Shown piece by piece: positions 33,846-46,265 of a stretch of 64,000 bases of DNA (position 1 is the stretch's first letter; each line of letters starts with the position of its first letter). Under the pieces are notes generated by a model that saw nothing but the letters and a program-made list of their open reading frames with translations, did not search any database and was not told the DNA's origin. Source of the DNA: Mikania micrantha. Its lineage: Eukaryota; Streptophyta; Magnoliopsida; Asterales; Asteraceae. The stretch is taken from assembly GCA_009363875.1 (NCBI GenBank), contig CM018689.1, forward strand, positions 53,631,741-53,695,740, written 5' to 3'. A program made the position numbers and the translations under genes.

Positions 33846-36632
33846 TCGATGCTGGTGTCTGCGCGTGTGTGTGCTAGTGTTAAAATTTGCATAAACATCT
33901 TTTGGTTTTGTAATGTTATTATAATGTTATGTCTCTTTGGGTGATGAAGTAGTAGTGTTGTTGTGCCTTCTTTGGATCCATGTTATGTTTTCTTGTCATG
34001 TACAGAAGTGCCTGTGGAATATATTTATGGTGTTGTATTGTATTAGTCTATTTTCTGCTGTTGATCAACCTCATTTATAAAGTAGGAAATTGAAAAAAAA
34101 AAGAAAAAGAAAAGAAAAAAGGAATCTTATAAAGTATATATATCATCATCGTACTCAATATATCTCATCATTAGCAAAGTTAAGATAGGGTCTGAGAAAT
34201 GTAAGATGTAAACAACCTTATTAACTGACCAAGCCATGTTTTTAACGTTATTTTCATTATAGCTGTAAAATATGTCTAAGTGTAAACAGTTAAGCTCCAT
34301 TTTAAAGAACAAAACATAAATGTCGCAATGGTTTGCTAAACGCTTTGAAAACACAAACTTTGCAGTGTGATTAACCACAAAACATTTTACACCGTGGAAA
34401 ATAAGAAAAGTTGTTACACGCTACAACTTGTTAATTTTCTTTTGAAAAAAAATATATATTTTTTTCGAAAAGATACGTTGACTAGCTTAGGGGCAGCCAA
34501 TGATCAGATGTCGGAACGAATTCAAACCCACAAGTGAAAAGACACATAACACGTTAACCACTAGTACGTTGACTAGCAGATAACTAACATCAGAACTTGA
34601 AATAGGATATTGGCCTTTTAACATATGTTTCGAGGCCTCTTCCCGCTAACATTTTTACGGCCTTCTATTTATTAAAGAAATAAAATCACCCCTAATATTG
34701 TCAAAAATTAATTTCACACAGATGTCAATTGCTTTGACAACTAGAAAACTTAAGAAAGAAGATTAAATCATTTATTGTCATCATCATTATTTTGTTTCAA
34801 AAAGATGTAGATATGCAAATCAAAGGGTTTGGCTATCGTGATTAACTTTTAATCATGTAAAATTTAAATTGCTTATGTGTCCTTTGAATCCGTTTTAATT
34901 TTTGTATGAATTTTGGTATATTAAATTTAATACGAATGACCGATATGCATATGATTAATTTGATTATAATAAAAATAATAATTTTATTTTATTTTTAACA
35001 TCTCTGATACAAACCTATACTATTTTATGTTATATTTACTCTATATTTACGCGAACCTAAAACTCAACTATTTTTGATGAGAGAGAAAAGGTTTTTATCA
35101 ATTTGTATAAATGTTTATTTGGATTTGAAAATCCTAACCGATCGGAATAAAAAAACACGTTTAACTTATTCAAATCTATCTGGATAAACTGAATAAACAT
35201 GATTTTTTCTGAATAAGACCTATTTACTCAAATATATTTTGTATACATGTTGTATGTACCCAAAATCTGAATACAATTATTTTTTCTGCTTTCGATGATG
35301 CTCTGGATTTTCAATATATTTTTTAACATATATTGAAAGCCATACAACTTTTATCACTTGTCTAATCCTTGGTTGAACAATTGTTGAAACAAATCTTGAG
35401 AAATGTTTTGTTTCTTCAATGAAATGAATGAAGTTTGTGTTGTGCAATCAGATTATATGACTTTTTTTTAAAAGCCTACTACGACGACATCTAAGATGAG
35501 TTTCAACAGTCCCCACGAATTTAACACTCTTGGACGTACGTTCGAGTCCATCCTAGAAGGAATCCCATAACTGGATAAACCTTCTACCTTTTCTAAGCAA
35601 CTATGTATCGCCATGAATTCGAACCCAAAACATCCATAGCCTATAAACCCTTTGTTATAATCAGATTGTCTTGTGAATGATTATTTCAATTATTTTATAA
35701 AAATTAAATTAACTGTAATTCGGTTGAAAATGAAAAGTTAGTAGTATTATTACACCGGTATATAAATAACATAACTTTTTTGTATTTTTTAATGTTACAA
35801 AATATATAAAAAATATGCATAAGTGAAAGGTATGTAACTATAATATGATTGATTTGACGTAAGTATAATGTACATAAGATAGAGATGGTGTATGAATATT
35901 AGAACACAAATGAAAATATAACCCGTCTTTCCAATGAACATAACAAACGAATAAAAATTATTTTTTAATAAGTACATGTTTTTCAGTTATATTATTTTTT
36001 AACTTAATTCCAATAGTCCAACTTGGCCCTGAAAAATATGTAAATAATAACATTATAAAATTGATATGTTGATTGTGCAACCTTTAAAAAATAAAAAAAA
36101 AATACAACGCGTAAAGATTTATAGGAAGTCCGTGTGTAGCTGGTGATGACAAAACCGGTTCGACTTTGAATTTTTTGCATCATCAACGTTGACCCGCAAG
36201 AACCATTTTGCAACAAAGTTAGTCAGTCAATAATAAATAATATACAAATCTTCTTCTCTAGGAGCTCTTGGCCGGCTTTTATCTATTAAATCTTAAACGT
36301 TAGGTCAGTCTGTTTTAAAATTTTTAAGATATTAATCCTTAAAAAAACACAATACTAGGTATATGTATATAGATTGCATCTTGTGAATAACCGATATTAA
36401 GAAAACCTTAAAACATTATCCGAGTTATCCATTTGAATATTGAAAATATATAGATGGTCTATATTTAAGAACATTAAAATTAATTTGTGTATTCAAACCT
36501 TGATTTTTTATTAACTTTAATGCAAATCACATGTTTATTTTCAAGATTTCAAATAGATGCATGATTCAGACAAGGTTTAAGAGTTTTATCTCTAAAATCG
36601 GGTTTTCACAGTTTACAATTTGTATATGTATA
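33846..36632. other. Intergenic region downstream of the AKR gene
   Basis: The first 250 bp should be the AKR 3' UTR (CATGTTATGTTTTCTTGTC), then an A-rich purine tract 34094-34122. The remainder is AT-rich. At 35463-35650 a T-run followed by sequence with ACGTTCGAGTCCATCC resembles a decayed SINE. No gene seen. Confidence 0.4.
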
Positions 36633-36641
36633 TATGTATAT

Positions 36642-37653
36642 GGGGTTAGGTTAAACTAAATAAACCACTTAACCTAAGAAATATCTTGAGCCATTAAATC
36701 AATAATCAATAACTATGATTAGATCAAATTGTTGAAGTTATTTTAGTAATAACTATTTTTGTTAATTTTTATCAATTTCTCCCACCTTTTTTAAACATTC
36801 ATAACTTTTACTATTTTGTTTAAATATACCATAAAAACGAGCACTTTTTTATCTTCAAAATTAGTATAGTGTTGGTAAAGAAAAATTTTTATTTTTTAGG
36901 TCATTGTGTCTTTGTACGGGTCATTATGTCTTCTGTACATAATATTGTATCTTTTGTGCATGTTATTGCGTCTTTTGTATTTCTGTTCAATGTTGTGTTT
37001 TTGTAAACAATTTAATACACAATAATGTTGCATAATACATAATGTCAAGCAAGGATGACACAATGACGAGTATGAACAATTTTTGTACAGGTCAGTGTGT
37101 TTTTTGTATAGGTTATTGTGTCTTTTGTATATGTCATTGTGTCTTTTGTGTTTCTGTTTAATGTTGTGTTTTCCTGAAAAATTTTAGACACAATGGTGTT
37201 GCAGAATACGTAATGTTAAGCATGGATGACACAATGACGAGTATGAATAACACAGTGATTTTTAAAAAAAGACACAATTACCTGTTAAAAATACACAATT
37301 AACTAAAAGAAAAACACAAAAAAATAATTATACACAAACGTTTAAGAAAGACACAATGACGGTAATTAGACCTGATGAGTTGAAAAAATTTCTTTTTTTA
37401 TATCAACATTATATTCATTTTAAAAATAAAAAAATGCTCGTTATTATGATATATATATATGAAAAATACTATTGTATGCAAAGTTATGAACGTTTAAAAA
37501 ATGTGGAGGGAATTGGTTACGACTAAATTACCCATTAACAACTTTTTATATAAAATTTTTAATTTTCAATTTTAAATTTGACCTTATTATCTAATGGCTA
37601 ATAATCTTTCTTATCATTTTTAGGATAAGAAGACATTTTAGTTAACATAATTC
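36642..37653. mobile_element. MULE-like inverted element with ACACAATG arrays
   Basis: The left end is GGGGTTAGGTTAAACTAAAT and the reversed right end is AGAATTATGTTAACTAAAAT. Each arm contains AACGAGCA and CATAACTTT...AAACGTTCATAA phrases in opposite orientation. The centre holds tandem ATTGTGTCTTTTGT-type units on the left and AGACACAATGAC units on the right. It is flanked by 9 bp TATGTATAT (36633-36641, 37654-37662; the flanks are TA-rich, so the duplication is only moderately specific). A second copy is cut by the left window edge (1-711). Confidence 0.7.
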
Positions 37654-37933
37654 TATGTATATGTGTGTGTGATGATATCCTAGAGGACCTAGACCAATGG
37701 TGGGGTGGTGTTTTAACGATGGTGGTGTTAAAAGCTTGAGGACGAGGTGGTGGTAGTATGATTATTTAGGGTGTTGACTGTTGAAAGTTAATATTGGTTT
37801 TTTAATTTTAGTTAAATTGTTATTTTACGAGGTGAGTCTTATATTTGTATTTTTTTTAAAGTTACGTCTTTTAACAAGGGAGGGTAAAATAGAAATTTAC
37901 ATGTTTGATGAAAAACTTAGTATTACAATTAAT

Positions 37934-38453
37934 TAGGGTTGTAAACAAACCGAACGAACACGAACGGGCCCTTGTTCGTGTTCGTTCGTTTAACTTTTAA
38001 CTTGTTCACGAATGCTAACCAAACAGAAATTCTTGTTCGTGCTCGTTCATTAAGGAATTTAGCTTGTTCACGAATGGTTCACGAACGCTAACAAACACAT
38101 ATTATTTAAACAATAAAAATCAACATTTTAATCTCAAACATTGAAGATAATCATTTATAATTATATAAATTAAAATGCTATAGTATTGAATTAAAAAATA
38201 ACTTAAATATTATGTTAATAAACTAAAAATAAAAAATTGAAAATATACAACACATTTAATGAATAAATATAATAAATGAGCTTAACCGAAAATAAATGAA
38301 CTTAAACGAACATGTTACTGAACATTCATGAACACAAATGAACGAACATGGCATCTGTTCATGTTCGTTCATTTAACTAACCGAACATAAACGAACTTCC
38401 CGCCAAACGGTTCACGAACTGTTCGCTGAACGTTCGGTTCATTTACAGCCCTA
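37934..38453. mobile_element. hAT-type MITE (TAGGGTTGTAAAC)
   Basis: The left end TAGGGTTGTAAACAAACCGA and the reversed right end TAGGGCTGTAAATGAACCGA are terminal inverted repeats. The interior has CGTTCG-rich ends (GTTCGTTCGTTTAACTT on the left). The flanks CAATTAAT (37926-37933) and CAATTAAC (38454-38461) match 7 of 8. Confidence 0.8.
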
Positions 38454-38461
38454 CAATTAAC

Positions 38462-38865
38462 ATAATACGGGCTAAAATGAGTAACATAAAAACTATTTGA
38501 ATATAATAAATTCAAGTGGATAAGAATAATAAATAATATGTTTGATGAAAAAATAACTAAAGATTATTAAAATAAACTATTTGTTAACTTACAATTCTTT
38601 TTAACTTAAACTAAATTCAAAATTTTTAAAAACCGATTAATTTAGACCCAAACTGGTTTTGCTAAGTTCATCGTGACCCGCATCCATCCTAAACTGCACT
38701 ATCGTGACTTATCAACACACGAGTATTATTGAGTTAAGAGGTTGTTTGCTACACAAATCCTTTGAATCAAACAATCTATAAATGTATTATTATCATTTCC
38801 AAGGTAATATATACATCACTATAAAAAACAAAATTACTCAAAACATACAAAAAAAAAAGAAAAAT
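38462..38865. other. 3' flank of the PSKR1-like gene
   Basis: AT-rich. The last part likely holds the 3' UTR of the minus-strand receptor gene. No other feature. Confidence 0.4.
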
Positions 38866-41800
38866 CTAAGTATTAACAGCACCATGATGCAGCCAAAGAA
38901 GCAAGTCTTGACTCGATGGTCGCAGCTTTGGAGACTCATTTAAGCAAGCACAAGCAACCTCAAGAACCCATAACATCTCCTTACCCTTTTCTTGATCGAA
39001 AATTAGCGGGTCGAAAACCTCGTCTTCGCGGTTTTCACGCTTCATTTCCATCACCCACGATATCAAATCCCGACAACCTTTTGGTTTACACATATCCATT
39101 GGCCGCTTACCCGTTAAAAGCTCCAACAAAACGACTCCAAAACTATAAACATCACCCTTATATGATGCAACCGATGCTTGCCCGTATTCAGGAGGAATGT
39201 AACCTAATGTCCCTACTAAATCAGTAGTTACATGTGTGTCATAAGTTGGTATTAACCTCGCGAGCCCGAAATCAGCTAAACGGGCCTCGAAATTTTCGTC
39301 TAGAAGGATGTTACTCGACTTAATATCACGATGAAGGATATGCGGGTCACAAGATTGGTGCAGATAAGCAAGACCTTTGATAGCACCTTGCCCGATTCGC
39401 AACCGAGTGTCCCAATCGAGTTTTAATGGGCCATCGGGCTTTTCGTGTAACCAGTAATCGAGACTGCCATTTTCCATAAACGAGTAGATTAAAAACCGGT
39501 CGTTTTTGTGTTGGCAGTAGCCTTGAAGGAGGACCAGGTTTGGATGTTGGGCTCGTGACAGGGTTTCAACCTCGGCTTGGAACTCACGGTCAACTTGACC
39601 CATGTCACCTGTGAGCCGTTTGATGGCTACTTTCTGACCACCAGGAAGTGTAGCCTTGAAAACGAGTCCGAACCCACCACACCCGACTATGTTTTCCTGG
39701 CCAAAACCGTTGGTTGATTTCAAAAGATCATCGAGTGAAAGCTCGTCTTTCGTTTGGAAAAACACAACCAATTTTGATTCGGGTTCTTCTTCATTGCTGC
39801 AACTGTATTCATTCTCGGGCCCGATTCCTTGTTTATGGGTTACACGGAGCATGATCACGAAAATGAGTGCAAGAAGTAAAACAACTCCTAGCCCAATCCC
39901 AATACCCATACCCGCAATCGACCCGCTTCTGTTCTTTGAAACCGGGCTTGAAGATCGAGGAACAACAAGACTATCTCCACAAGTAGATACACATAAATCT
40001 TTGTTTCCTTCAAAGCTTGAGTTGCTGAAAGTACCAAATTGTCTCCCATTTGGGACAATCCCACTCAGATGATTATAAGCAACACTAAACTTAGACAAAA
40101 AACTTAAACTCACCAAGGATGGCGGGATCTTTCCCGACAGATTGTTATAAGACAGATCAAGAGTCTCAATACTCATCATTCCAGACAATTCACTTGGGAT
40201 CCCACCAGATAAACTGTTGTGTTTCAGGTCCAAAACATGTAATCTTTTAAAGTTCCCGAATTCGGGCCAGATTGACCCGTTTAAAAGATTGTTACTCAGA
40301 TCAATTAATGGCGGGAAGCTCATGATTTGATTGTATTGCAGTGGTATCCCACGATTACTGATGTTTGGTCTCTTAAAAAACGGGAAATCTGGAGAACCTT
40401 CTTCTAAAGATACATTTAGGAAACATAGAGACTGTAATCGGGTCAGATTCTTTGGGATTTCACCAGACAGTGAATTGTTTGATAGATCCAAGTAAAACAG
40501 ATACTGGAAATCACCTAAATAAGATGGAATTGTTCCTGTTAAGTGATTCCAGGATAAATCCAACAGCTGTAATCGTGATGAGGCTCGAATCCATGAAGGA
40601 ATTGCACCCGTAAGCCCACAATTCGCGATAACAAGAGCTTTGAGCCTGTTGAAATGAAAAGAATCATCAACTGGAAGTTGTTCACCATGGAAATTGAGGG
40701 TGAGAACCAAAACTGTTAAATTTGGACAGTGTTGAAGGATTTGAAGGGTGGTTTTGAGGTTACTGAAGCTGCAATTTGAGAGTGAAAGATAAGATAAAGA
40801 TTGAAACTTGCTAAAACTTTGAGGGATTTCACCTTTGAATCTGTTTCTTGCAAGATTTATGGCTTTTAACTTATGACAGGAAGCAAGATCATCAGGAATG
40901 AAACCTGAAAAGTTATTGGTACCAAGATCAAGTGAAGTAAGATTCTTCATCAATGAACAATTGAATTCAATCTGGCCATTAAACGAATTGTTTCTCAGAT
41001 TAATCAAAGAAATCGCTTGTGAATTGGATAAAGATTTCGGAATCCCGCCAGTGAAATGATTTGATTGAGCTGAGAAATGAGTCAAATTTGGGAATTTATG
41101 AAAGAAATCAGGTAAATCACCCGAAAGCCGGTTTGATGAAACATCCAAACGGGTGATCCGGCTAGAGGAATTACCAATTCCAGTGATGGAATTGAACAGG
41201 TTATCTTGAAGATCCAATTCCGTCAATCTTGGTAAATGGAATAAGAACTCTGGAATTGCACCAGAAAGAGAATTCGAAGCTACACATATATGCTCCAGGA
41301 ATGCACAATTCTGGAGTTCAGATGGAATACCTCCGGTTAACGAATTTGCAGCCAGCTTAAGAACCTGAATTCGGGTGGAATTAACACATATACCAGCAGG
41401 AATGGAATCAAGAAACCGATTATCAGAAAGATCTAAACTTTGAAGTGCAGGTAGATGCATGCTAACCGGAAAACCGCCATTAAATTCATTGCTGCTCAAA
41501 TCAAGAATTTCCAAATGGGTTAAACGAAAAAGTGATATTGGAATCATACCCTTGAGGAAATTATGAGAAAGATTGAGTGTTCTAAGCTGATCAAGATCGG
41601 AAATTTGATCGGAAAACCCACCGGTTAATCGTTTCTTCGGGAGTTCTAAACCAACAATCCGACCAGAATCAGAATCACACGCAATTCCAGTCCAATTACA
41701 ACAATTGAAAGATGATGAATTCGAATTTAAAGGCCACCATCCATCAATTGGGGATTCCAATTCTTGCATGAATCCTTTCAAACCTCTTAAATCACTGGAA

Positions 41801-41898
41801 TCGCATGTCAGATTCTGTGAATTCACAAGAACCAGACAACACCCAAGAAAAAACAGAAACACCCATATCTTCGATACCAAAACCATCCCAGAAAACAT
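38866..41898 (-). CDS. PSKR1: Phytosulfokine receptor, PSKR1-type LRR receptor kinase
   Basis: Intronless, 1010 residues. Signal peptide about 1-27. A Cys-pair N-cap (about 66-74, NCCNWTGIAC) is followed by roughly 20 plant LRRs of the LxxLxLxxNxLxGxIP type. The non-LRR island loop that binds the sulfated pentapeptide phytosulfokine lies around 493-530, interrupting the repeats near the end. Transmembrane segment about 661-685 (GSIAGMGIGIGLGVVLLLAL). Kinase: GCGGFGLVF glycine loop (739-747), VAIK Lys760, HRD at 856-858 and DFG at 876-878, so an active RD kinase. The C-terminal stretch DVYSFGVVLLELLTGKRPMD contains the region where PSKR1 has its reported guanylate-cyclase centre. The protein perceives the growth peptide at the plasma membrane with SERK co-receptors. 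It fits the family length. The start chosen gives an intact signal peptide. Confidence 0.96.
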   Translation of the reverse strand: MFSGMVLVSKIWVFLFFLGCCLVLVNSQNLTCDSSDLRGLKGFMQELESPIDGWWPLNSNSSSFNCCNWTGIACDSDSGRIVGLELPKKRLTGGFSDQISDLDQLRTLNLSHNFLKGMIPISLFRLTHLEILDLSSNEFNGGFPVSMHLPALQSLDLSDNRFLDSIPAGICVNSTRIQVLKLAANSLTGGIPSELQNCAFLEHICVASNSLSGAIPEFLFHLPRLTELDLQDNLFNSITGIGNSSSRITRLDVSSNRLSGDLPDFFHKFPNLTHFSAQSNHFTGGIPKSLSNSQAISLINLRNNSFNGQIEFNCSLMKNLTSLDLGTNNFSGFIPDDLASCHKLKAINLARNRFKGEIPQSFSKFQSLSYLSLSNCSFSNLKTTLQILQHCPNLTVLVLTLNFHGEQLPVDDSFHFNRLKALVIANCGLTGAIPSWIRASSRLQLLDLSWNHLTGTIPSYLGDFQYLFYLDLSNNSLSGEIPKNLTRLQSLCFLNVSLEEGSPDFPFFKRPNISNRGIPLQYNQIMSFPPLIDLSNNLLNGSIWPEFGNFKRLHVLDLKHNSLSGGIPSELSGMMSIETLDLSYNNLSGKIPPSLVSLSFLSKFSVAYNHLSGIVPNGRQFGTFSNSSFEGNKDLCVSTCGDSLVVPRSSSPVSKNRSGSIAGMGIGIGLGVVLLLALIFVIMLRVTHKQGIGPENEYSCSNEEEPESKLVVFFQTKDELSLDDLLKSTNGFGQENIVGCGGFGLVFKATLPGGQKVAIKRLTGDMGQVDREFQAEVETLSRAQHPNLVLLQGYCQHKNDRFLIYSFMENGSLDYWLHEKPDGPLKLDWDTRLRIGQGAIKGLAYLHQSCDPHILHRDIKSSNILLDENFEARLADFGLARLIPTYDTHVTTDLVGTLGYIPPEYGQASVASYKGDVYSFGVVLLELLTGKRPMDMCKPKGCRDLISWVMEMKRENREDEVFDPLIFDQEKGKEMLWVLEVACACLNESPKLRPSSQDLLLWLHHGAVNT

Positions 41899-42270
41899 AA
41901 AACTGAAGCAAAAAGAACTACGAAATATGTGAAATTTTGCTGAAATTAGGGTTCAGAAAGAAAATCCGCCTGGAAATTCAAGATTTCTTGATGTGGGTCA
42001 ATTGCTTTTTGACTGGAAATTGAAAGAACATATCAGTCAAGACATCAATATCGTAATGATGATTGACGTAGCGAAAATGAAGATCACGAAGTGAAAGACA
42101 ATGAAGAACACAGGGAACTTGTTTGGTCCAAAAAGGAGGTGGGTATTTCTAGTTTTAAGGGTTTTGTTTAGAGAGAGAGAGGAACAGTCAAAGGTTTTGA
42201 TGAGAGAGAGGATTAGGAAGCCGTTGGGGGCTCGGTGGTAGTGAGAACGCAGCATAATTAAAAGGGGCCA
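41899..42270 (-). promoter_or_regulatory. Leader and promoter region of the PSKR1-like gene
   Basis: On the minus strand this is CT-rich (a GAGAGAGAGAG run on + at 42169-42180), as expected for a plant leader. No TATA box was fixed. Confidence 0.3.
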
Positions 42271-43680
42271 TGCAAATCCAGAGATTGTGTTATTTCTCGA
42301 AGATAAAGAAAGATAGGTGTTATTTATTTAATTCTGATAGAACATTTGAGTTTTGTAATTCAAACGAATCAAATCGACTCGTGATAATTTAATATTAGAT
42401 TAGTAAAGTGTTTAAATGAGTTGAACTTTAATGAGTATGAGGTCCGGCCGAGAAGTATGTCTTGAATAGTTATCGATTAGTTTATCGACTCTAGCTTCAC
42501 AGGCATAAATAAGTTTTTTTATTAATTGTTTTACATATAAAATTATAATAAATATAATAAAATCACATGTCTTATGAAAAATATAGTTATAAATATATAA
42601 TAAAATTAATTAATTAATTAATAATAAATGAGCTTGAGCTTGAAGATTTTCTTACAGGTCAAGCTTGAGCTCAGGCTTGACTCGGCTTATTTACACTGCA
42701 ACATTACATCAACAACATTGATTTCACATAGAGTTACAACATTAGCTACCTCAAGGAATGAAATAAAAAAAATCTATAAAGCATTTGAACATCTGCTATT
42801 CTGCTGAAGCCCAGCGGCGGAGCTTGGTCGACTTGAGAATGGGGGCGGAAATTTTTGAAACCTAGAATACATGTTAATTTTTTGAAGCGAGAGGGGGCGA
42901 AACCCATATTTTTAACTAAAAATCGCATTTCGGCAGAAAAATTAACACTACGGATAGAAAAAGAGACCCCCCTACTCAACTTCGTCAGTCTGGTTGAACA
43001 ATCCTTACTCTGTACAGAGCAGTAGGCTGGGCTCCCGCTTTTTCTGGAATTAAACAAGGGCTCCCCAAACTTTTCCCCTGCTGGAGCCCCTAGAGGATGC
43101 CTTTATTAGTTACTAGACTATACCTCATATGTTATACAAATTTAATATAAAATGTTAAATAGTTAATAATAAAAAATTATAAATTATAAAATAACATTTT
43201 AATATAAAATATTTAAAATACGTATTAATAAGTACTTAAAAATATTGATTTTCAGAAAAAATTCATATCTTACAATTTTTTTAAAGTGTTTTTATAATAA
43301 AATATTATTTTTAATTGCTTATAAAACTTTTTAGTATTAAAAAATGTCAATAATATCATTAATATTTTAATTATTAAATATGGGAGTTAATATACTTATT
43401 TAATAAGAGTGATAATTTAATAAGATAATAAGAAGTTGCCAAGTAACACTGTTAGCCTTGTGACAAGCGACAAACAATATTTTTGTTTATCAAGATAGTA
43501 AGATTACAGCTTGTAATGTTAAATATGAGTTGTATTTTTTAATCAAACGTCAAATGTGATGGTTGTTTCATCAATCAAATTTAAAAGGTTATAATAGTTA
43601 TAGAAAAAGTGTAAGATAACATTTGGTATGCAAAAATGAGAGGTTGAATATAATGAACCATTAGGATGGAATAAAGAAAA
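42271..43680. other. AT-rich intergenic DNA with MITE remnants
   Basis: 42350-42700 contains GACTCGTGA, GGTCCGGCC and GCTTGAGCTCAGGCTTGACT, typical of a decayed hAT MITE interior. 42841-42970 is the dispersed repeat also at 13831-13968. 43080-43620 is AT-rich. No gene seen. Confidence 0.45.
42841..42970. repeat. Dispersed repeat, copy 2
   Basis: Same orientation as 13831-13968. Shared phrases are GGGCGGAAATTT, TTAATTTTTTGAAGCGAGAG, TTTTTAACTAAAAAT and AAAAATTAACA. Confidence 0.7.
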
Positions 43681-43684
43681 GTGT

Positions 43685-44126
43685 GTTTGGTTCGTCATTG
43701 GAATGGAATCACCCATTACCAACTTTATTCAATTCCTTATAAAACAACCACAACTATCATCCACCCACCTACCACCATTGCCCGCCACCGTGTCGCCTGC
43801 TACCGCTATATCCTTTTGCCACCGTCACCACCACTGCATCAGCCACCACATCCAACCACCATATGCCTGTCCGCCACTGCCACCGCAACCACCACCCACC
43901 ACCGCCACCAAAACAACTTTCCCACCACTAGTCCATCACTCATCACCAACTTTAATTTATTTATTCTTTCTTCCAAAGAAAACAAAGTAATAATTTATTT
44001 TATTCCACATGGTAATAAAACAAGACAAAGGAATGGTAATGCTCCATTTCATTCCTTTGTACATTTCATTACCACCTTCATTCCATTTATTCATCCATTC
44101 CAATACTCTATATCAAACAGACCCTA
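43685..44126. mobile_element. MITE with CA(C/T)CACC-rich centre
   Basis: The left part is GTGTTTGGTTCGTCATTGGA and the reversed right end is GGGTCTGTTTGATATAGAGT. Both continue into TTGGAATGGA or its inverse, giving inverted ends. The centre is CCACCA-rich, which creates spurious Thr/Pro/His open frames. Target duplication not clear. Confidence 0.55.
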
Positions 44127-45722
44127 AAATTAAACTGTCCATAATATATTATCCGACATGTCGTAATTATAACATCTTTATAAATGTAAATAAAATTTTC
44201 ACACTCATATGTACTACTGTCCTTTCCTTATCCTATTTCCTAAAGCCACAATACCATTTTTCTTTGTTAGAAACTTCCTTTCTAATACTTAACCTCATCT
44301 TTTTTTAATTGTAAGAGTTTTCATTTTGCCCAAATGTATGAAAAAATTTAAGACACATTAAGAATGTCATGTATACTTTCATTGAAAATAAATGATAGGA
44401 TTTGTTTAGAATTGCCTCTAAAAACTATTACATTGCCTTCAAATAAGATTTTAAAATTTATAAATCTAGCATCACTTAATATGTCTTTAATTCAAAAGCA
44501 TGCTTATGAATCATTAGTAAAAATCAAGTTAGATTTTTAGTAAATGGACAATGCCATTGTACGTTTTTATATGACACAAATAATCCTCAATTAGGTTCAA
44601 AGAGATTAGTAGTGTATTAATGAGGTTCTATAACTCATGAGTACTAATAAAAATGAGAAGACATTACTTTAAGACCTAAAAATCTTGATCACTTTACAAC
44701 ATTAGTTGTCTATTTAGACACCCTAAGGAAAACATTGATAATTTAGATGCCCTGAAGAAACATTATAACTATACATCTGAGTGGTATTTCTTTGAATGGA
44801 ATTCAAAAGTGTGTTTTTATTTCTTTTTAAAGATTATTAGTTGCAACTAAATGTGTTTTTATTCAAATGATATTGCTTGCACTCTACTTATGACATTCTT
44901 GACGTAATCGTCGCAACGTCATTGGTCTTCGTTGCATCATCCTAAAATTATGGAAGTGACAGGTAACTGACATGTTACGTATTCATTAGATTGCGTTTAC
45001 TAATATCAACTTTATTAATAAACGTTATCGGTTATTCATACAATTCGTCATTCTTCAAGAGATGACGAAAAGTGGTTCTTCAACACCCGAAAAACTTGAT
45101 CGCTATACGACATGTATATCACGTAATCACACGCCTCACTAAAGATTTGGTTGCTACACGTCATTATTGGTATTTCTTTAATCGAAATCCAATAATGCAC
45201 ACTACTAGGAAAAAGAAACTTTGCACCCAAAATTTGCAAAACAATAAACTATGTTGCAAAATTGCGATACATTTACGACTTTTCAGTGGAAACCTGAATT
45301 TTCTGTCTAAGTTACGACAAATTAGTGACAAAATGTTTATTGGAACACATTTTCTACAAGTAGGTTATTTATTTAATTAATTATACTAATTATACTATAT
45401 GTCGCAAACATCTCATAAAATATTACTCTTTTAATTATTTTTCTATTTTTTTTCCATATTTATGTTAATAACCAAAACAATAATGATAATAAAACGGGAC
45501 ATGATTTTTAAAGAATCTCATTGCATCGCAAATATGTCACATATATATTTGCAATATAAGTTGTATTTTAAAATTAATGCAAAAAATATTAAATCACAAA
45601 TTTATAGTTCTATAATATCCAAAACCTTGATAGTTACATGACACTGATTATCATCCCATTTAAAGCATTAGTAACTATATGTCATTAATTAGTGATATTT
45701 CTTTGAATGGAAGTAAAGCAAG

Positions 45723-45819
45723 CGTATTTCTTTGGGGTGTAATTCTCTGTCTAGCATCTTGCAAGTCGTTTGGTGAATAAATTGACTTTTGCCTTTCAAA
45801 AAAAAAAAAAAAAAAAATT
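45723..45819 (+). mobile_element. 5'-truncated LINE 3' end with poly-A
   Basis: GCATCTTGCAAGTCGTTTGG and GTGAATAAATTGACTTTTGCC lead into about 19 As, with AATAAA close to the tail. This resembles the 3' end of plant L1-type LINEs. The flanking text is present without the insert in the paralogous segment near 44790-44860. Confidence 0.55.
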
Positions 45820-46167
45820 TATCATCTTTAAAGATTTTATATATATAATTGAAAGTGCATTTATTTGAACGATATTGTTTGCACTCAATTCATAATCACT
45901 AACAACATAAAACTTGACATGTCATCATCTTTTTTTGAAAACATAAAATTACAAAAGTCAACTTATAATTTTCTTAATTAAAGTTAGGTGTTATGATTAG
46001 ATATTGATTAAAATAAAAATGATAAACTTTGTAATGTAGGAGTAGAATTTAGTGGTATGTAAGTTGGTCTTCCAAAATATACAAGTAATAATAGATTGTT
46101 TTGTTGAAGATAATGTTGATACCTCACCACTAATTATTGAATGCTTTTAGTTGTGGTTAACTCTTAA

Positions 46168-46265
46168 ATAATTAGAAAATGTAATAACTCTTAACTAATT
46201 AGGTCTTGAGTTAAGGATAATTAGAAAATGTAATAACTCTTAACTAATTAGGTCTTGAGTTAAGG
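46168..46265. repeat. 49 bp tandem duplication
   Basis: Two essentially identical copies of a 49 bp unit starting ATAATTAGAAAATGTAATAA and ending TTGAGTTAAGG (46168-46216, 46217-46265). Confidence 0.95.

Noticed and set aside
38916..40072. Open frames antisense to the receptor kinase
   Set aside because: Shadows of the long PSKR1 frame, with no homology of their own.
43681..44127. Thr/Pro/His-rich frames
   Set aside because: They come from a CCACCA-rich MITE interior; two frames are open at once.
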